From the NCBI GenBank assembly GCA_950022655.1, contig OX465580.1:96800797-96864796 (forward strand): a DNA stretch of 64,000 nt. The letters are read 5' to 3'. This document shows, in pieces, positions 20,600-33,769 of this stretch. This DNA comes from Alentia gelatinosa (Eukaryota; Annelida; Polychaeta; Phyllodocida; Polynoidae). The position numbers were made by a program, and so were the translations under genes. The notes beneath the pieces were generated by a model, which worked only from the letters and a program-made list of their open reading frames with translations, searched no databases and had not been told where the DNA came from. Within the stretch, counting starts at the first letter, position 1; every line of letters begins with the position of its first letter.

Positions 20600-22320
20600 A
20601 TGATGCTCAGATAATCGTTTACCCATCTCCCAGTATTAGTGAGAGTGGGGTCCATTGCCCCCCCCCCCCCCTCCCGAGCTAACTGGATGCACTACTCACA
20701 ATCTCACGCCCCGTCTCCAGCATACGAAGGTGTTGGTCCCTTGCTCTGCAGCGACCGACAGCCAACGCCAGAGAAGTGTAGTGGAGACTCGCACAATGAC
20801 AAACCGGACACATGCACAACAGGTACGGTACCGGTACTCGAGATGAGGTGGAGGGGAGGGGGGGGGGGGCAAATATCATTGAGACATAACAATTCAATTT
20901 TGGTGTCGTACCTCCTCCTGTGATATGCAGCATGTCGCTTATAGCAAAGTCTACATACTTGCCGATAATCATGTCAAAGATCTCACATACCTTGACAACT
21001 CGGTTATCATTTCCCTAATCAGAGCACCACTGAATCGCCACAGAGTTGTTGAAGCGCCTATACTGGAGGCGTTTGAGAAGATGAGGCTCCAGGCGCTTGT
21101 TTTTTGTTTTTGTTCATTGTATCTCTCATACATACAGATGAGTTCTTCCGACACAAAAGTATAGGAACCAGTTACATTATAGGCATCGCTTGTTGTTACC
21201 TGGCTGGGAACAACAGTGTACTTGACTGTTAAGTGTAGTTGACTCTTTTGTTCGGCCTTTATAGCACCTATATACTCATCTTATCACAACTTTGATATTA
21301 TCAATTAAGAATTATTCATCCCAGCCTGCCTCCTATCTTGTTTTTACGGGGGTGGGTTGTTAGAGCAATGATTGCAATTAAACCAAACTGCACGTCCTTT
21401 ATGAAGTATGTTCTTTATAATCGAGCCATACAATGGAACAAGGTGAATATCATTGCTAGGGAGAACTATACCATGTTTAAATCATTGACCAGAAATTTGG
21501 TATACAGCATGGTATCGCATCAAGACTTTGAGAGCTTCTGTACTTGATTTAGAATATCTTATATTGACCACTGTATTATTACAGCTTATTATATACCCGT
21601 GCACGAAACTGATGCCTATACTGTATGGGAGTAATGTTCTGATATCATATGTATGTGCACGAAATTCAGTGTACGGGCACCGGGTGCACGAAACAGGAAG
21701 CAGTCAGCTTGTTCCCGATCCTATATTTCACATAAGAACCAGCGGAAAAAAACTGAATGCAATGCGTTAGTATCGAAATATAAAACATTGAGATGCAAGG
21801 TTAGAAATATAAATGAAATCAGCATGCCATAGCAAAGAACTTGGCCACAGCTCCATACACGGCCGACACTAAGCCATTGCAAAATGTAAACAACCGATGA
21901 CGTCACAACGTCGTCAGGGAGAGTGATAGCTGGGGGTTGTAGCAGAGATTGATAAGCGCAAGCACCACGGAAGTTCTGCTGGGAGAGTGAGCGGTAGCTA
22001 TGATGTCACACAGTAACTTTTGGACAGGCTTCAGCGACGTTGTCGCGAAAACCACGATCTTTCTCATACTAGAACAGTCGGCAACCAGCTAGATACGGCT
22101 CACTCGCCCAGCATATGCTTTGTCGCTACTCTTAATGAAGTAAGACAAAGAATATGTATGGAGATTGACAAGTTGATGATGTCACAGGCTCCAGCCTTGC
22201 TTTCAGTTTAAGAGCAACGTTGTCGTGAAAACCAAGGTACGAGTACACGATGCTGTGCCCAGAGACTTTGACAATGGCGTTTAGGTAAATATTTAACTAA
22301 TTCTAACGATTTGAGGGTAT
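20600..22320. other. Unassigned sequence with poly-C and poly-G runs
   Basis: Contains a C-run near 20660 and a G-run near 20860, about 200 bp apart and in opposite sense, around GC-richer sequence. Near 21600-21690 three GTGCACGAAA motifs recur. No gene recognised. Confidence 0.4.
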
Positions 22321-22325
22321 ATAAT

Positions 22326-22480
22326 AAAAAGAATACAGTTTAGGCTTCGATAGACGTTGTTTTGTACTTAGTCCTTGGCCTGATTTTACGGCCTGAGCTC
22401 TTCGAGCTCAGGCCGTAAAATCAGGCCAAGGACCACGTACAAAACAACGTCCACGAAGCCTAAGCCAGTATTCTCTAAAT
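22326..22480. repeat. Near-perfect foldback element with 60-nt arms
   Basis: The left arm from 22340 (TTAGGCTTCG...GACGTTGTTTTGTAC...GTCCTTGGCCTGATTTTACG) is followed by its complement ending at 22466 (CGAAGCCTAA). The two arms meet at GCCTGAGCTC TTC GAGCTCAGGC, a three-base loop. Only a few positions mismatch (ATA/GTG and TTA/GTG bubbles), and weaker pairing extends to AGAATAC / GTATTCT outside. Such a structure could give a hairpin RNA if transcribed. No terminal duplication was identified. Confidence 0.88.
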
Positions 22481-22489
22481 ACTGACGTT

Positions 22490-25400
22490 TCAGTTTTAGA
22501 TGGTCTGTCTTGTATTCATATTGGTGGTGATGGTCTCTGTGAGGAGGATAGAGCTAAACACTAAAGAAGGGGACACACCAAGCGATAAACGCAGCGATTT
22601 CCGGAATTACCATAATAAGATGGCATGTATGTAAGATGTTGTTATTTCAGACTAATAGGCCTATTTCCCACTCACAAACAATAATCAGTTGAAATATGAA
22701 ATAATAGCTCACATACTAGACATGTTTTGTTGTTGTTTCTCACTTGATGTGTCCCAAGCTGGTCGTCTGCACCAATTACCTATGCATGGAACAGAGTTAG
22801 AACACAAAGGGTAAGGGGAAAAGTGTCTGCGGCGTGTAGAAATGAGTTTGTATTTTCTAAAATGAAACTGGCAGTGATCTGCAGGTCTTGTTCATGGCTC
22901 ATAAGTGACGAATTCGGGTACTTCATGTTGTGTAAGTCTACAATCACATGCAAGAGACAACTATTCATATCTACGTGTCCCCCATCAGGGGCACACAATA
23001 CATGAGGCTAATGCAATCCTCTCGCTCGAAAATCTCGTCTTCCCCTGTCACTTCTATTCCCCTGGAATAGGAGACACCAATTCTTAGCAGCGTCACATAA
23101 CAAATTTGATCTTGGCCAATTTTATCTGTAACCATTAACTAAATCGTGGCAGCAGGTGAATGATAGTGGGGAGGCAGGGGTCGCACTTAATGCGGATTTC
23201 CTCACACCGGTCTCCGGCAGGACTCTGAAGGTCAACATCGTGACCTTGGCAGTTGCCTCGTGGTTTCAGCTTTGTCATGGGGGTACTTAAATGTCAGAAG
23301 TACGTTCCTCCGGTGCTGGGATGAAGGTGGGGGTGGATCCAGGAAAACATTGTATCTAAGAGGAGAATATATCCATTAATCCATTGTTTCAAAAGGTTCG
23401 TCTGATGGTGATAAAGCGTTGATCTTTACCCGTCATTGCATCTTCTGTCTTCTATTTTACAGATGAGTGCTGATGTTCGAAAATTACAAAACATTAACGA
23501 ATTCAAGACTAAGGTAAAGAAGCTTTACTCATGACAAGACTGGCGTACATAAAAGAAACGATAGTGCAAATACTTCAGTGTACGAACATTGAGGACACCA
23601 TCATCATCGTCATAATACCCATCGTATACAAATGTGTGTCACATATTAATATTGCGATTCTGTTTTGATGTAACACAGTGGAAGATCTGCTTCTCGCAGA
23701 CCTGTTGTTTTGTGAATAAAAAAAGAAAAGGATGGCAACCACGTTAACCTCGCAGGTGTCAGCATACATTTAGGTAATCATAACATTAAATTCATAATCT
23801 TTTCTTTTTTATATTTCGCTAACTGTAAGATATTATCATAAACCATGACATTGTTTAACTGTGGTCCTTATAACCAATAGAAAATCCTTTTTTTTTTAAT
23901 CAAGACTTGTTTATTCATAAGAATAGCTAAGCTAATAATTTGATTTATTTTCCTGAATTGGATGGTAAAGAAGATATTCAGAAACGGTCTAATTGAATCG
24001 ATCGAAGATAAATTAAATTCTATGAATCGCTGATGAAAAAGTATGAAGAAATAAAACGTCGGCTTTTACACTATAGTCTGTATATTCAAAGCCGTAACTC
24101 CGTAGCTTCTGATCCTGATGCTGTCTGTCTAGCTGAGTCAATGTTCCTAATAACAGATTTTTTAAGGCAGCATATAATGATCTCGAAATGAAATGATATT
24201 CTTTATAGAAGACGGAAATTATAAAGGAACAGCTTCGAAATGAAATGACATCCCTTCATAGACAATAGGCGGCACAAAACAAGAGTGTAAGGAGTAGATT
24301 TCACTGTTGCAGTTCATACAAGGAGTAAAAACATCAGTCCTAGATTGTCTAGGTACGTCTAGACTATTTCACGGTGAGCCGGTCAGTCACGAAGCTTAAC
24401 ACGTCGCGTTATCCTCTGTGGGCACACTGCCTGAGCTGCTCATCAGCACTGAGAGCACAAGCGAGCCACTCGTACACCCATTCATCATGACGCCTCGCCC
24501 ACTGAGACAAGCCAGTAGACGCTATTGATGGGGGTCTTTTATGACAATGTATACCTGTTTTTTTTACAGATCCACCTCACTGTACTATGAAAACGATGTT
24601 TAAAAACCCTACCTTACTATACCTATGCTGGTAAGCCCTACAGATACCAACCTCTACTACGGTATTGGTACCATTCCAGTACCGCACAGTGTGCTGGTAT
24701 GGAAATGAATACACACACACCTTCTGAATACGCCATTGATGCAGGCGAGTATATGATCATAAAAACAAATAATTATAATAAAATATTATCAGAACATAAA
24801 TTCAAAAAAAGAAATCATCAAATATATTCTATTTTTTGTAAGAAACATAGTTTCTTCTGCCATACCAAAGTACTCTGGCTAGTTGCTAAACATAGTCATA
24901 GCATTTGTTAGTATATTATTATTCATTAAAACATGGAGGTACATGTATACGATAAAAGACAAAATTGGTGTTGTTGAGACATCCTCTCCTACCTTGTAGT
25001 TTATGCAAGGAGTAAAACATTAGTTCATCTAAATTATCCGTTGCTATGTAAGGATCTTGATATAGGGCGTTAATGTATGCGCTTTGTTGTGAAATAGAGG
25101 AATATCCTGTTACCATGTTATATACTGTTGCTTTTTTTATGTTCCTTACTGCTACGCTGTGATTTGTTTAACAGTCAGTGAAAGATTTACAGTATTGCAA
25201 GCCAGGGTCATATCTAAGCCGACCTTATATCCACCTATATTCACTCATAAGTAACATATGTTCAGCATGTCTTTGTGTAATATAGGGAATAAGTATATTA
25301 AGTATCTAATTTCAGATCTTCGGTGAATAGTGAATAAGTATATTATGTATTTACTTTAGATTTTCAGTAAATTTGTAGCTATCACTGTATACCTCATCAT

Positions 25401-25860
25401 GCAACTGGACTTACTAGACCGTTGCTGATCTATATCATATTATCCGAGTATATTATGAGTTAGGGTTGTTCTAAGGATGTGTGATAATTTCTCTTGTAGA
25501 GTAAAAGCATACCAACCAGCAAGTCGTGTAGATGTATAACCCACGTCATGAATTGAATACACAAATAATCAACAACCAAGACGTTACCTGCCTTCTTCAC
25601 TAGGAAAAAGTTTCCAGTAACTATTAGATACTATGCACCTGGACACGCTTGTCTGGTGGAACTGTTAAACATAAGCATACTGTCATATTTCTTACATATA
25701 TCAGTCCTATTGCGGACATGGTTCTCGTATTGTTTCTAATCACCTTCGAAATTTTGTTACTTAGGTCTAGAATGGGTGTAGCGGCTAGACTAGTAGCAGC
25801 CAAATAACTAGACTATTGCTTTCTTATTATCACCCACCTCTATAAGGCAAGCCTTATGGC
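22490..25860. other. Unassigned sequence; one short frame of interest at 23135-23278
   Basis: Mostly AT-rich with no recognised gene. On the minus strand a 47-codon frame starts at an ATG at 23278 and contains SPAGDRCEEIRIKCDPCLP, reminiscent of an EGF-like tail. It lacks the first cysteines expected. A paired direct repeat, CGAAATGAAATGATAT / CGAAATGAAATGACAT, lies at 24182-24255. GCAAGGAGTAAAACAT near 25003 resembles ACAAGGAGTAAAAACAT near 24318. Confidence 0.35.
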
Positions 25861-25989
25861 TGTATGCTCTTATTTTGGTGCCCATTGGTTGGATACCAGC
25901 ATTTAACGCCCGTATTCTTCCACTCATCAACTGGTTTCATTTATGTTCTTTTTGTGTTATTGGAGTGTGTATATTTACAAAAAGTGATT

Positions 25990-28815
25990 ATGGGTAAGAG
26001 TGGTATCAAATTTGGTTTTCTGAATATCCGAAGTTTGTATAAACACTATGATCAAATAGTCCAACTATATGGAAAGGTGGACATAATGTGCTATGGTGAA
26101 ACATGGTTGCATGAAAGATACATATCAGGCATGATTGCCATACCTGGAACTTTTTATTTCAGGCAGGATAGATTAAACAGAGTGGGAGGAGGTATGTGTT
26201 GCTATGTGCAAGAAAAACACTGTGATTACTGTACTTTTTTAGAACAACTATGTGTGATCAATGAGAATTTCCAAACCATAGTATTAGGTATAACTAAGCC
26301 AAACAACAACAAAATCATGTTAACTTTTTATTACTGGCCTCCGGACGGAAACTTAACAGACTTTATTACATATTTGGAAGAACTACATTCAATCCGCGCA
26401 TTCGATGAATACAAAAAGTGGTATATAGGAGACGATGATATTAATATCAGGAAACAAAATGACCCTACAAGTAAGAAATTTTTTGATTTCTTACGAAATA
26501 CTGGCTTGAGGAATCACATGCATGAAGTGACCCGGCCCGAAAGTAACTCGTGCATTGATCATATACTCACCAACTGTGAACATGTAAGTAAATCTGAAGT
26601 AGACCTAAATATAATTAGTGATCACCTTGCCATCCTCGTAACGAGGAAATTCGAACCTCCGGTAAAGGAACCTTGCGATTTTGTTGGAAGGTCCTATAAA
26701 AAATACTCAACTGCAGATTTACAAGCATATCTAACCCAGATGGATTGGACAGGCTTTTATCATGAAACCGATCTGAAAGTGCAATGGAAAATCATAGCTA
26801 CTGTAATCTCGAACTATTTAGATGAGCACTGTCCCATACAATCCTTCTCTTTTAAACAAAAGAAAGCTCCGTGGTTAACTGACAATATTATTGATTTAAT
26901 GATAGAACGTAGGGAAATCATGAAAGACTACAATTGCTATGGTACCGATTTTCTCAAAATGGGTATAAAGAGGGTTCAACGAAAAATAAACGTATCAGTG
27001 AGGAAAGCTAAAAAAGCTTACTGGAAAGGGAAACTATAAGAGAGTCGTCAAAACCCCAAAAAATTTTGGAGAGGTGTAAAAGATCTTTTTGATCCTACTG
27101 CAAGTTTGAGTGTCCAGAGGATAACGAAAGAAGAAGATGGTACAGTGTTAGAAGGGTTGGAAATGGCTAACTACCTTAATCATTACTATGCGTCCGTTGG
27201 TAATACTGATACAAATCAGGGGGATGAAAATGAATACCCCCGGATAGACAATAACAAACCTATTCTAAATAACATCATAATAAGTTTGGATCAGGTTTAC
27301 AAGGTTGTTAGAGATATCGATTGCAGTAAATCAAGTGGAGTAAACGGTATCAGCTCCAAAGTATTTAAAGACTCGTTTATGGTCCTTTTTAATCAGTTGC
27401 GTGTTCTCTTTCAAAATGCTGTGAATAGTTCCATATTCCCACGGGCCTGGGTAGAAGCCGAAATAATCCCAATCCCCAAAGTTAACAATTCTATGAAGGC
27501 GGGGGATTGGCGTCCAATCTCACTGCTTCCCATCCCCGGTAAGTTATTTCAACATATCCTGCATAAACATATTTCATGCCATCTTGAAGCGAACAACTTC
27601 TATAACGAAAACCAATATGGGTTTCGGACTGGATTAGGTACTACCGACGCGGTTACACATCTTGTACACAATCTTTATCTAAATCGAGATATTGGGGGGG
27701 TTAGCACATGTCTTTTTATTGATTTTAGTAAAGCTTTCGACAGGGTAAATAGATCAAAATTAATTAAAAAACTTAATAAATTTAATATCTGTGATCCTTT
27801 AGCTGGATGTATTGCAAACTACTTAACCGACCGCAAACAAAAGACAAGAACCGGCAGCACTCTGTCTTCTAGTCTTAAAACATCCTCCTGCGTCCCTCAG
27901 GGCAGCATATTGGGCCCCATGTTGTTCAATTGTTTCATCAATGATATCAAAGATCTTCAGTTTAACACCAAACATCTACTATATGCTGACGACCTCGTAC
28001 TATATAGAAGTGATAACAACCCAACATCTATGTTAAACCGATTGCAAGCCAACCTAGACAATCTCGCAAATTGGTGTTCTAGAAATGATATGGTCATAAA
28101 CGCTAAAAAAACTAAGTTGTGTCTATTCGGTCATGCTAACCGAATTCGTTTATACAATCAATTGTCAACAAATACAAGCCTGTTGCTAGATGGTGAACAA
28201 ATACCAGTCTGTAATAATTTTAAGTACCTAGGTCTACATTTAGACTCCGATTTAAATTGGAGCAACTGTATCCAACATACTATTAAAAATGTAAACCAAC
28301 GCCTGTTCCAACTTTCGAAAATAAGGAAATATGTCTCAGAAAAGGATAGTCTTGCTATTTATAAGATGTTGATAGCACCTCTCTTTGATTACAGTAGTAT
28401 TTTTGTGGATGGCTCAAGGAAACATGAACTTAAGAAGTTACAGCTCCTACAGAACCGTGGCCTACGGGTCTGCACCAAAACATACCCGAGGGAAATATCG
28501 GTCGCTGCTCTACATCAACGATGCGGTATCGACACTCTAGAGTACCGAAGAACGTACCTCCTCATGGTATTCATGAAAAGGTATACGAAAAATCAAGCTG
28601 AGGTTGACAATCCAAAAACACAAGGACAGGAGAAAAAGACTGTTAGGTTAAAAAGACCGCGCACTAATTTAAAAAAAAAAAGTCCCCTTTACAGGGGTAT
28701 GATGTTATGGAATGGATTGCCCACTGAAGTCCAAAATTGTACATCTACTTACCTGTATAAACGCTTTATACGTGCTAAGTGTAACATGTGGTGTAATAGG
28801 GAACCTACAGATTGA
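25990..28815 (+). pseudogene. LINE ORF2: AP-type endonuclease + reverse transcriptase, one in-frame stop
   Basis: Cuts target DNA and copies LINE RNA into it. The frame opens at ATG 25990 (MGKSGIKFGFLNIRSL) and is broken by TAA at 27037-27039; the same frame continues (ESRQNPKKFWRGVKDLFDPT) to a stop at 28815. Endonuclease motifs: Asn12 (FLNIRSL), Glu37 (CYGETWL), SCIDHI and SDH. The usual GDFN box reads GDDD, so the catalytic Asn is replaced by Asp. Reverse transcriptase, numbered from Met at 27106: PIPKVNNSMKAGDWRPISLL, NQYGFRTGLG, FIDFSKAFDRV with Asp206, VPQGSILGPMLF and YADD at 293-296. The C-terminus has LQLLQNRGLRVC. This fits the CR1/Jockey group of LINEs. No ORF1 was found upstream, so the copy is 5'-truncated or the family lacks it. 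Confidence 0.93.
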
Positions 28816-29031
28816 GTGGAAAGTATTACCTGTACTATATTGACCGTATACACACTCCTTCACACTTCTCATCTCATAATTTCACCATATATTCCAGCAT
28901 ATTGTAATGCTTCATGTTATTACTATGTATATATCGTGATAATGTTATAAATGAACCTTGTGCAAGTTGTAACCACTACAATGAAAACCTGTACACCAGC
29001 AGATTGTAGCTCTGAATAAATAAAAAAAAAA
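28816..29031 (+). mobile_element. 3' UTR and A-rich tail of the LINE
   Basis: About 215 bp follow the stop codon and end in TGAATAAATAAAAAAAAAA at 29013-29031, immediately followed by a T-run. The AATAAA-type tail marks the 3' end of the element. No matching target-site duplication was found near the 5' end. Confidence 0.75.
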
Positions 29032-29039
29032 TTTTTTTT

Positions 29040-30076
29040 AATCACAGTGATATGGCATTGGTAGGATTACCTGAAGGGTGATAGGAAGGCAAGGTGCACA
29101 GGGACTGTTGCCATCACAATTAACCTATTCAGTATAACCATTAATTTCTTACTGCCACACAGACCCTTGTTGTTGTAAAATACATGAACGGCAGAACGTT
29201 TAGGTACATTTGTAGGCGTGTCATGACTGGGGCAAAGGCCCAATAGTCGCATTAATAACACGTAAAGACGGCCACTGCAAACCCGGATAAGTAGGTTGAC
29301 CTTTCCGACGCCCTCACGAGACCTAGGCTTTATTTAAAGCCGCATTCTCCTACCGAGGGGTGGAACATTGTGCACTGGCAATGTCAGACCTCGGCTGGAT
29401 TTAAATAAATGGGTCATTCTCGCTAGTCTGAAAGGTGAGACCTATATGGCTGATGTTGAACATCAACATTGGATTTAGAATTTTAGGCCCTTTTAAAACG
29501 TGAATAAGCCGCATTATATCTGCAGGATACATTTTCCCACTGAATCCTAAACTTGTTGATATATATCTAAGATGTGAGAGATAATGTAGAAGTCAAAGAC
29601 CAGTATACATATTTTTCCTAATGAACGGCTTCATGAACAAATGAAACACGATGCCAAACGCAATGACCTGTAGGTGGTCTTTGAAATGTTGGAACTGATC
29701 AGAGATAGAAAATGCATCCCTTTTTGATGCCCATGCATGAAAGGTGTCCCGACGTCTCCAATGTCTCTGTTGCTGCTGTTTTAGCAGTCATACCGTGGCT
29801 CCTAATTGGTGCTGCTTGAGACGAACTGTCGCAGCTCTGCATACACGCCGCAGGGGAGTCTGACAGTGGTTCGCCCACGCCGTGGTCTATTCCCATAGCG
29901 CCCAGGATGAATGCACCACTGCGGTGAGCTGCTCAGCAAGTCACCACTCTAGCTCCTGTGAGCAGCTATGGGTACATCAAACCTAAGCCCCAGGTGAGAG
30001 GCCATTAAGAGATGTGAGATGTAATACTGGGACCAATCACGGCCCAACGTCTCCGCCAGCTCCATGGGAGGTATCA
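29040..30076. other. Unassigned sequence with a partial direct duplication
   Basis: At 29320-29450, GAGACCTAGGCTTTATTTAA and CAGACCTCGGCTGGATTTAA recur as diverged direct repeats about 65 bp apart, each followed by sequence containing CATTCTC. No gene recognised. Confidence 0.4.
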
Positions 30077-30456
30077 TTAACCCTTTCAGGGCGGATGATG
30101 CCTTAAAGCATCACCCGGCTGGGGGCGGATGATGCCTTAATGCATCACCCGGGCGGGGGATGATGCTTTAAGGCATCATTTGCTGATTATTTACGAAATT
30201 ATGTATTTTTGCTTTTGAAAAGGAAATATTTTATCAATTAACTTGAAATTTGCATAGAATGTAGGTATAACTTCATATTTTAGAATTCTAAATAATGGAA
30301 ATAGAAATATTAAGGATAACAAATTTTATCCTGTGATAAACCTTCGAATTTTGAGTTCAGAGAAAAATGCCCCCGTCCCCAAGAACTGTACATAGTCACT
30401 AGCTGCCGTCCCCAAGTGTGGAGTTCTGCCATAGGCGGCCGTCCTTAAAGGGTTAA
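30077..30456. mobile_element. piggyBac-type MITE, copy 1
   Basis: 380 bp including TTAA at both ends (30077-30080 and 30453-30456). The terminal inverted repeats start CCCTTT and end AAAGGG, as in piggyBac elements, which duplicate TTAA. Directly inside the left end are three tandem units of GGCGGATGATGCCTTAAGGC-type sequence; GATGCCTTAAGGCATC is a 16-bp palindrome, and each unit in this copy carries single mismatches. The right subterminal part repeats CGTCCCCAAG twice. The centre is AT-rich. No transposase. A matching copy lies inverted at 42370-42741. Confidence 0.9.
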
Positions 30457-30459
30457 TCG

Positions 30460-33445
30460 TGATTCAATCAGTTCTCACCCTTGTGCCATACCCCTTTCCC
30501 TTTCTTAGTAGGCTATAAGCCTGAGGCAGGCTTTGATCTTTTGTCTCCCCTGGGTGTCAGCGTGGCTCACAACGGCTGAGTCCCCAGCATGTCATTTTCA
30601 TAATGTCGCACCATTAGAGATGCCGCGTTAGTAGTTATAGCTAAAGTATTGGTAATGCTAATTACATCCGCAATATAATAAATGCATGATTATAACTTGG
30701 GATTAGCAGTCTCATTTGACATTGTTTTATCCAGAATATGATTCAATGGTTTTGCATCAGACTCATTGATCCAGTGAATCAAGTAACCTTCCTTAAGGCA
30801 TGGTACATGATATGAAAAGGTTTGTTGATTTGGGATTTCGCGTCAACTATCAGGTATTTCAGTACCTGAACTTATAGTGTTCTGCCCTCAATCATTGTTA
30901 AAATCAAAGCTAAAAATTTTGAAATTATAGTTCAAAGCTCAAAGAGGCTGTATAATATTGACCTACTGTAATTAGTAGGTAATACTATCAGGCTTTGATT
31001 ATCGATTGCGTCACAGTCCTTCCATTTTATCACAGTATGCAATTTGTCTAATGTAATTTCATAAATGAGTTTTGATGACTAGAGGCTAGTATTATTCGAG
31101 GCAATCTAAAGAAGTATCTCTAGAATATCGCCTTATATTTTATGGCATCCGTACGATGCAAGCTTTAGTTTTACTTGCTTTGCTAGTTTAATTAGTTTTA
31201 CTAGTTTCGTATTGTCAAACATAGCCTCTTCAACTGTTATTTGGTATCTCCTTCCGATCAAGTTTCAATAGATTATCAAAAACAACGAATTTCTTACTCT
31301 CAGGTGGAATACTGTACAGATTACGGCTGGTTTCCAATGATCCACAAAGTCAGAGGAAACTTGATTGCATGAGCCAATATAGTGAGGATAATTGCATTCA
31401 TTGAAAAAAAGGATAAATACAGGTTACTATAGCAACTTGGTTTATTGATTTATCAATAAAGATTTATCGTGGGAAAATGGCCGGTGGAGAGTGGTCAGCT
31501 AGTGTCGGTTGGACCGTAACATGGGAGTCCGCTAGGCGGAGGTAGGGGTAGCCATGTCCGCCAATGCTGTAGGGTATGCCCGATCGTTTTGTGGGCATAG
31601 CCCAGGCCAGCCCCCTACTCACAACCTCTCAGCCCACAAGATGGATGTGCGCGTTTGCCGATAGGCATCACGTGACCGGTGGCAGAAGAGTTAGTTACCG
31701 GGAGGGGTGGATGGGGAGGTGGGCGGAAGGGTATGAAGGTAGGGGGGTTAGGGTAGGTAGGTGGCGTGTTGCCCTCATGCAGACATTCCTGGTCAATGAT
31801 TGACTGGGTCAGAGGCGGTCAGCACTGCTAGCAGCGCCCTCTAGTTCCTCCAATAGAAAACCAGCAGATCATTACTCTCTCTTGGAAGGAACTTTAATCG
31901 CAGTTTATTTTTTAATTATTTAAAATCCCCTTCTTATTGCCGTAATGTCTATCTTCAAGGAGATCTTCATTACCTCTCCACCTCATGGCCAGAGCTGAAA
32001 TAAAAATATCAACCGAACCTCTCTTAAAAGAAAACCTTCTTTAATGGAGAAAATGTTGAACATCCTGAAATGGCCATTTGCTCATAAAACTACATTTCTT
32101 AGAGAGCCCGATGAAATGGCTCTTTTCGATAGACTACTACGACTCAGTATTGGTCTCTGGATTGCCTTTCCCAATAGACACTCCTTCGGTATGGCCTTTT
32201 TGGTGGATAACTTTCACTCATGGGGCTTCAGGGAACCAAGCCGGGAGCAGCAGTAATCTGGATGACGCCTTGCATTATAACATCATATTGGTCGCGCTAC
32301 GAGAACCTAATCATATTGCAGGTATAAATCACTGAACTATTGCACCGTCAAATAACCATGGCCGCCGGAGTAACCTGACCTTTCTTGCTCGTGCCATCAT
32401 ATCAAATGTAGATTTTCGTGGTCAACAGACAAGGAAATGATCGGACAGCCATAATCGGCACTCTAAATCATAAGAACTGGTGGAATATCTGCTTACGGCG
32501 ATGTCATAAACCATTGACAAAACGAGCAAAGGGTTTTCAATATGTACTGGCACAGCGTGTAGCCTGTAGGGGCAGCGAAGACTTATTAAATTGCATTATT
32601 CGCTGTGCGTGAGTAGATATTGCAGGAGAGTGTCATAAGCCCAGTGAACAGAACCAGAGAACTGAGTGTATTTCGGCATATTCCTGGGCAATCGGAGGGG
32701 ACACGCTATAATAAAGGAAACTTAAAGGCCTGCTTTCCAAATTACCTTCCAAGTATTTGGTATTCCATGTAAGCTAAATAGAATTCTCCATCGATGTCCA
32801 GTCAATCCTTGCAACTCTACTGAGCTTCCCTCATCTGATACGCCATTAAGTTCACACTTCATCATTTTTCGACGCGAAAGGCGGCCCCTAAACAAAATAA
32901 TCGACATAGGTAGATTAATGGTTTTAGAATAATCCTCAACACTACCAGCCTGCAATTATCCATGGCCATCTAGAAGTATTAGCAAAACAAAAATATATTG
33001 ATGTAAACACATAGATTATCAAAGGGGACGGATACAGAAGTTCCTGAAGCAATCATAACACAGAAGTAGAGATCTTACTATACTATGTGTTGATATAAAC
33101 CAATGCAGTGTATTTGATGATTACGTACGACTGCTCCCTGTGCAGTATAAATTGTCTACTGAACCCTGTGTAGTACACTCTTATACTGAACACGTAGAAA
33201 CATTAGCAGTGTGTGAGCTTGCACGTTGACATGTCATCTATGCTGGTATATGGAAAGATTTTAATATTCTTTTGTATATAATAAATATAAAACGACCTAC
33301 CATGCTTTTAAATGCTACAAAACTCGATGGTAATTGATGTTAGTTACAAAACTCTGACTGGGGCCTCTTTCTCTAAAAAACTATGATTCCCCATCTCGTT
33401 TTGTAGCATGTGGAGCATGTTCAGGTCGTTCTATATAATTACAAT
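30460..33445. other. Unassigned sequence with a GC-rich patch
   Basis: From 31480 to 31850 the sequence is GC-rich and contains a CACGTG (31668). Read on the minus strand it is pyrimidine-rich and ends with TTTATTGATAAATCAATAAA. This arrangement resembles that near 51840-52130 and might be the terminal part of a retroelement, but no paired repeat or coding frame was found. The rest is AT-rich with no recognised gene. Confidence 0.35.
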
Positions 33446-33448
33446 TCT

Positions 33449-33763
33449 GTATAGGCTTAATTCCATTGGCCGACGAATAGGGTGTAGATGTTTAGAGTTA
33501 CAAAGAAAGTCTGGCGGTGGTGCCACCGACTGCGCGTCGGTATCGAACAGTCGGTGAGGGTAGTAGATTTCACTCAGTGACCAAGCTTTTACTCAGTGGC
33601 GGGTGGTGTCACATTGCATAATCTAAACAGAAAAGTCCTAGGTTGGTTCACGAGCTGGGTCATTTCCATTGACCGATTTTGGGTCAGCATTGCCTGAAGT
33701 CCGTTAATGGTTCCTGACTCTATATCGGCGACGGAAAATCTGCCAATGGAAACGGGCCTATAG
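33449..33763. mobile_element. MITE with TATAGGC...TTCCATTGGC inverted repeats
   Basis: The left end TATAGGCTTAATTCCATTGG and the right end CCAATGGAAACGGGCCTATA are inverted copies with four mismatches. About 315 bp, no coding frame. Inside are GTGGTGCCACCGAC and CAGTCGGTGAGGG. A related end (CTATTTCCATTGGCCATCAC) occurs next to the G-run at 60444. The flanking TATA could be part of the repeat or its target duplication. Confidence 0.65.
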
Positions 33764-33769
33764 TCTCAT

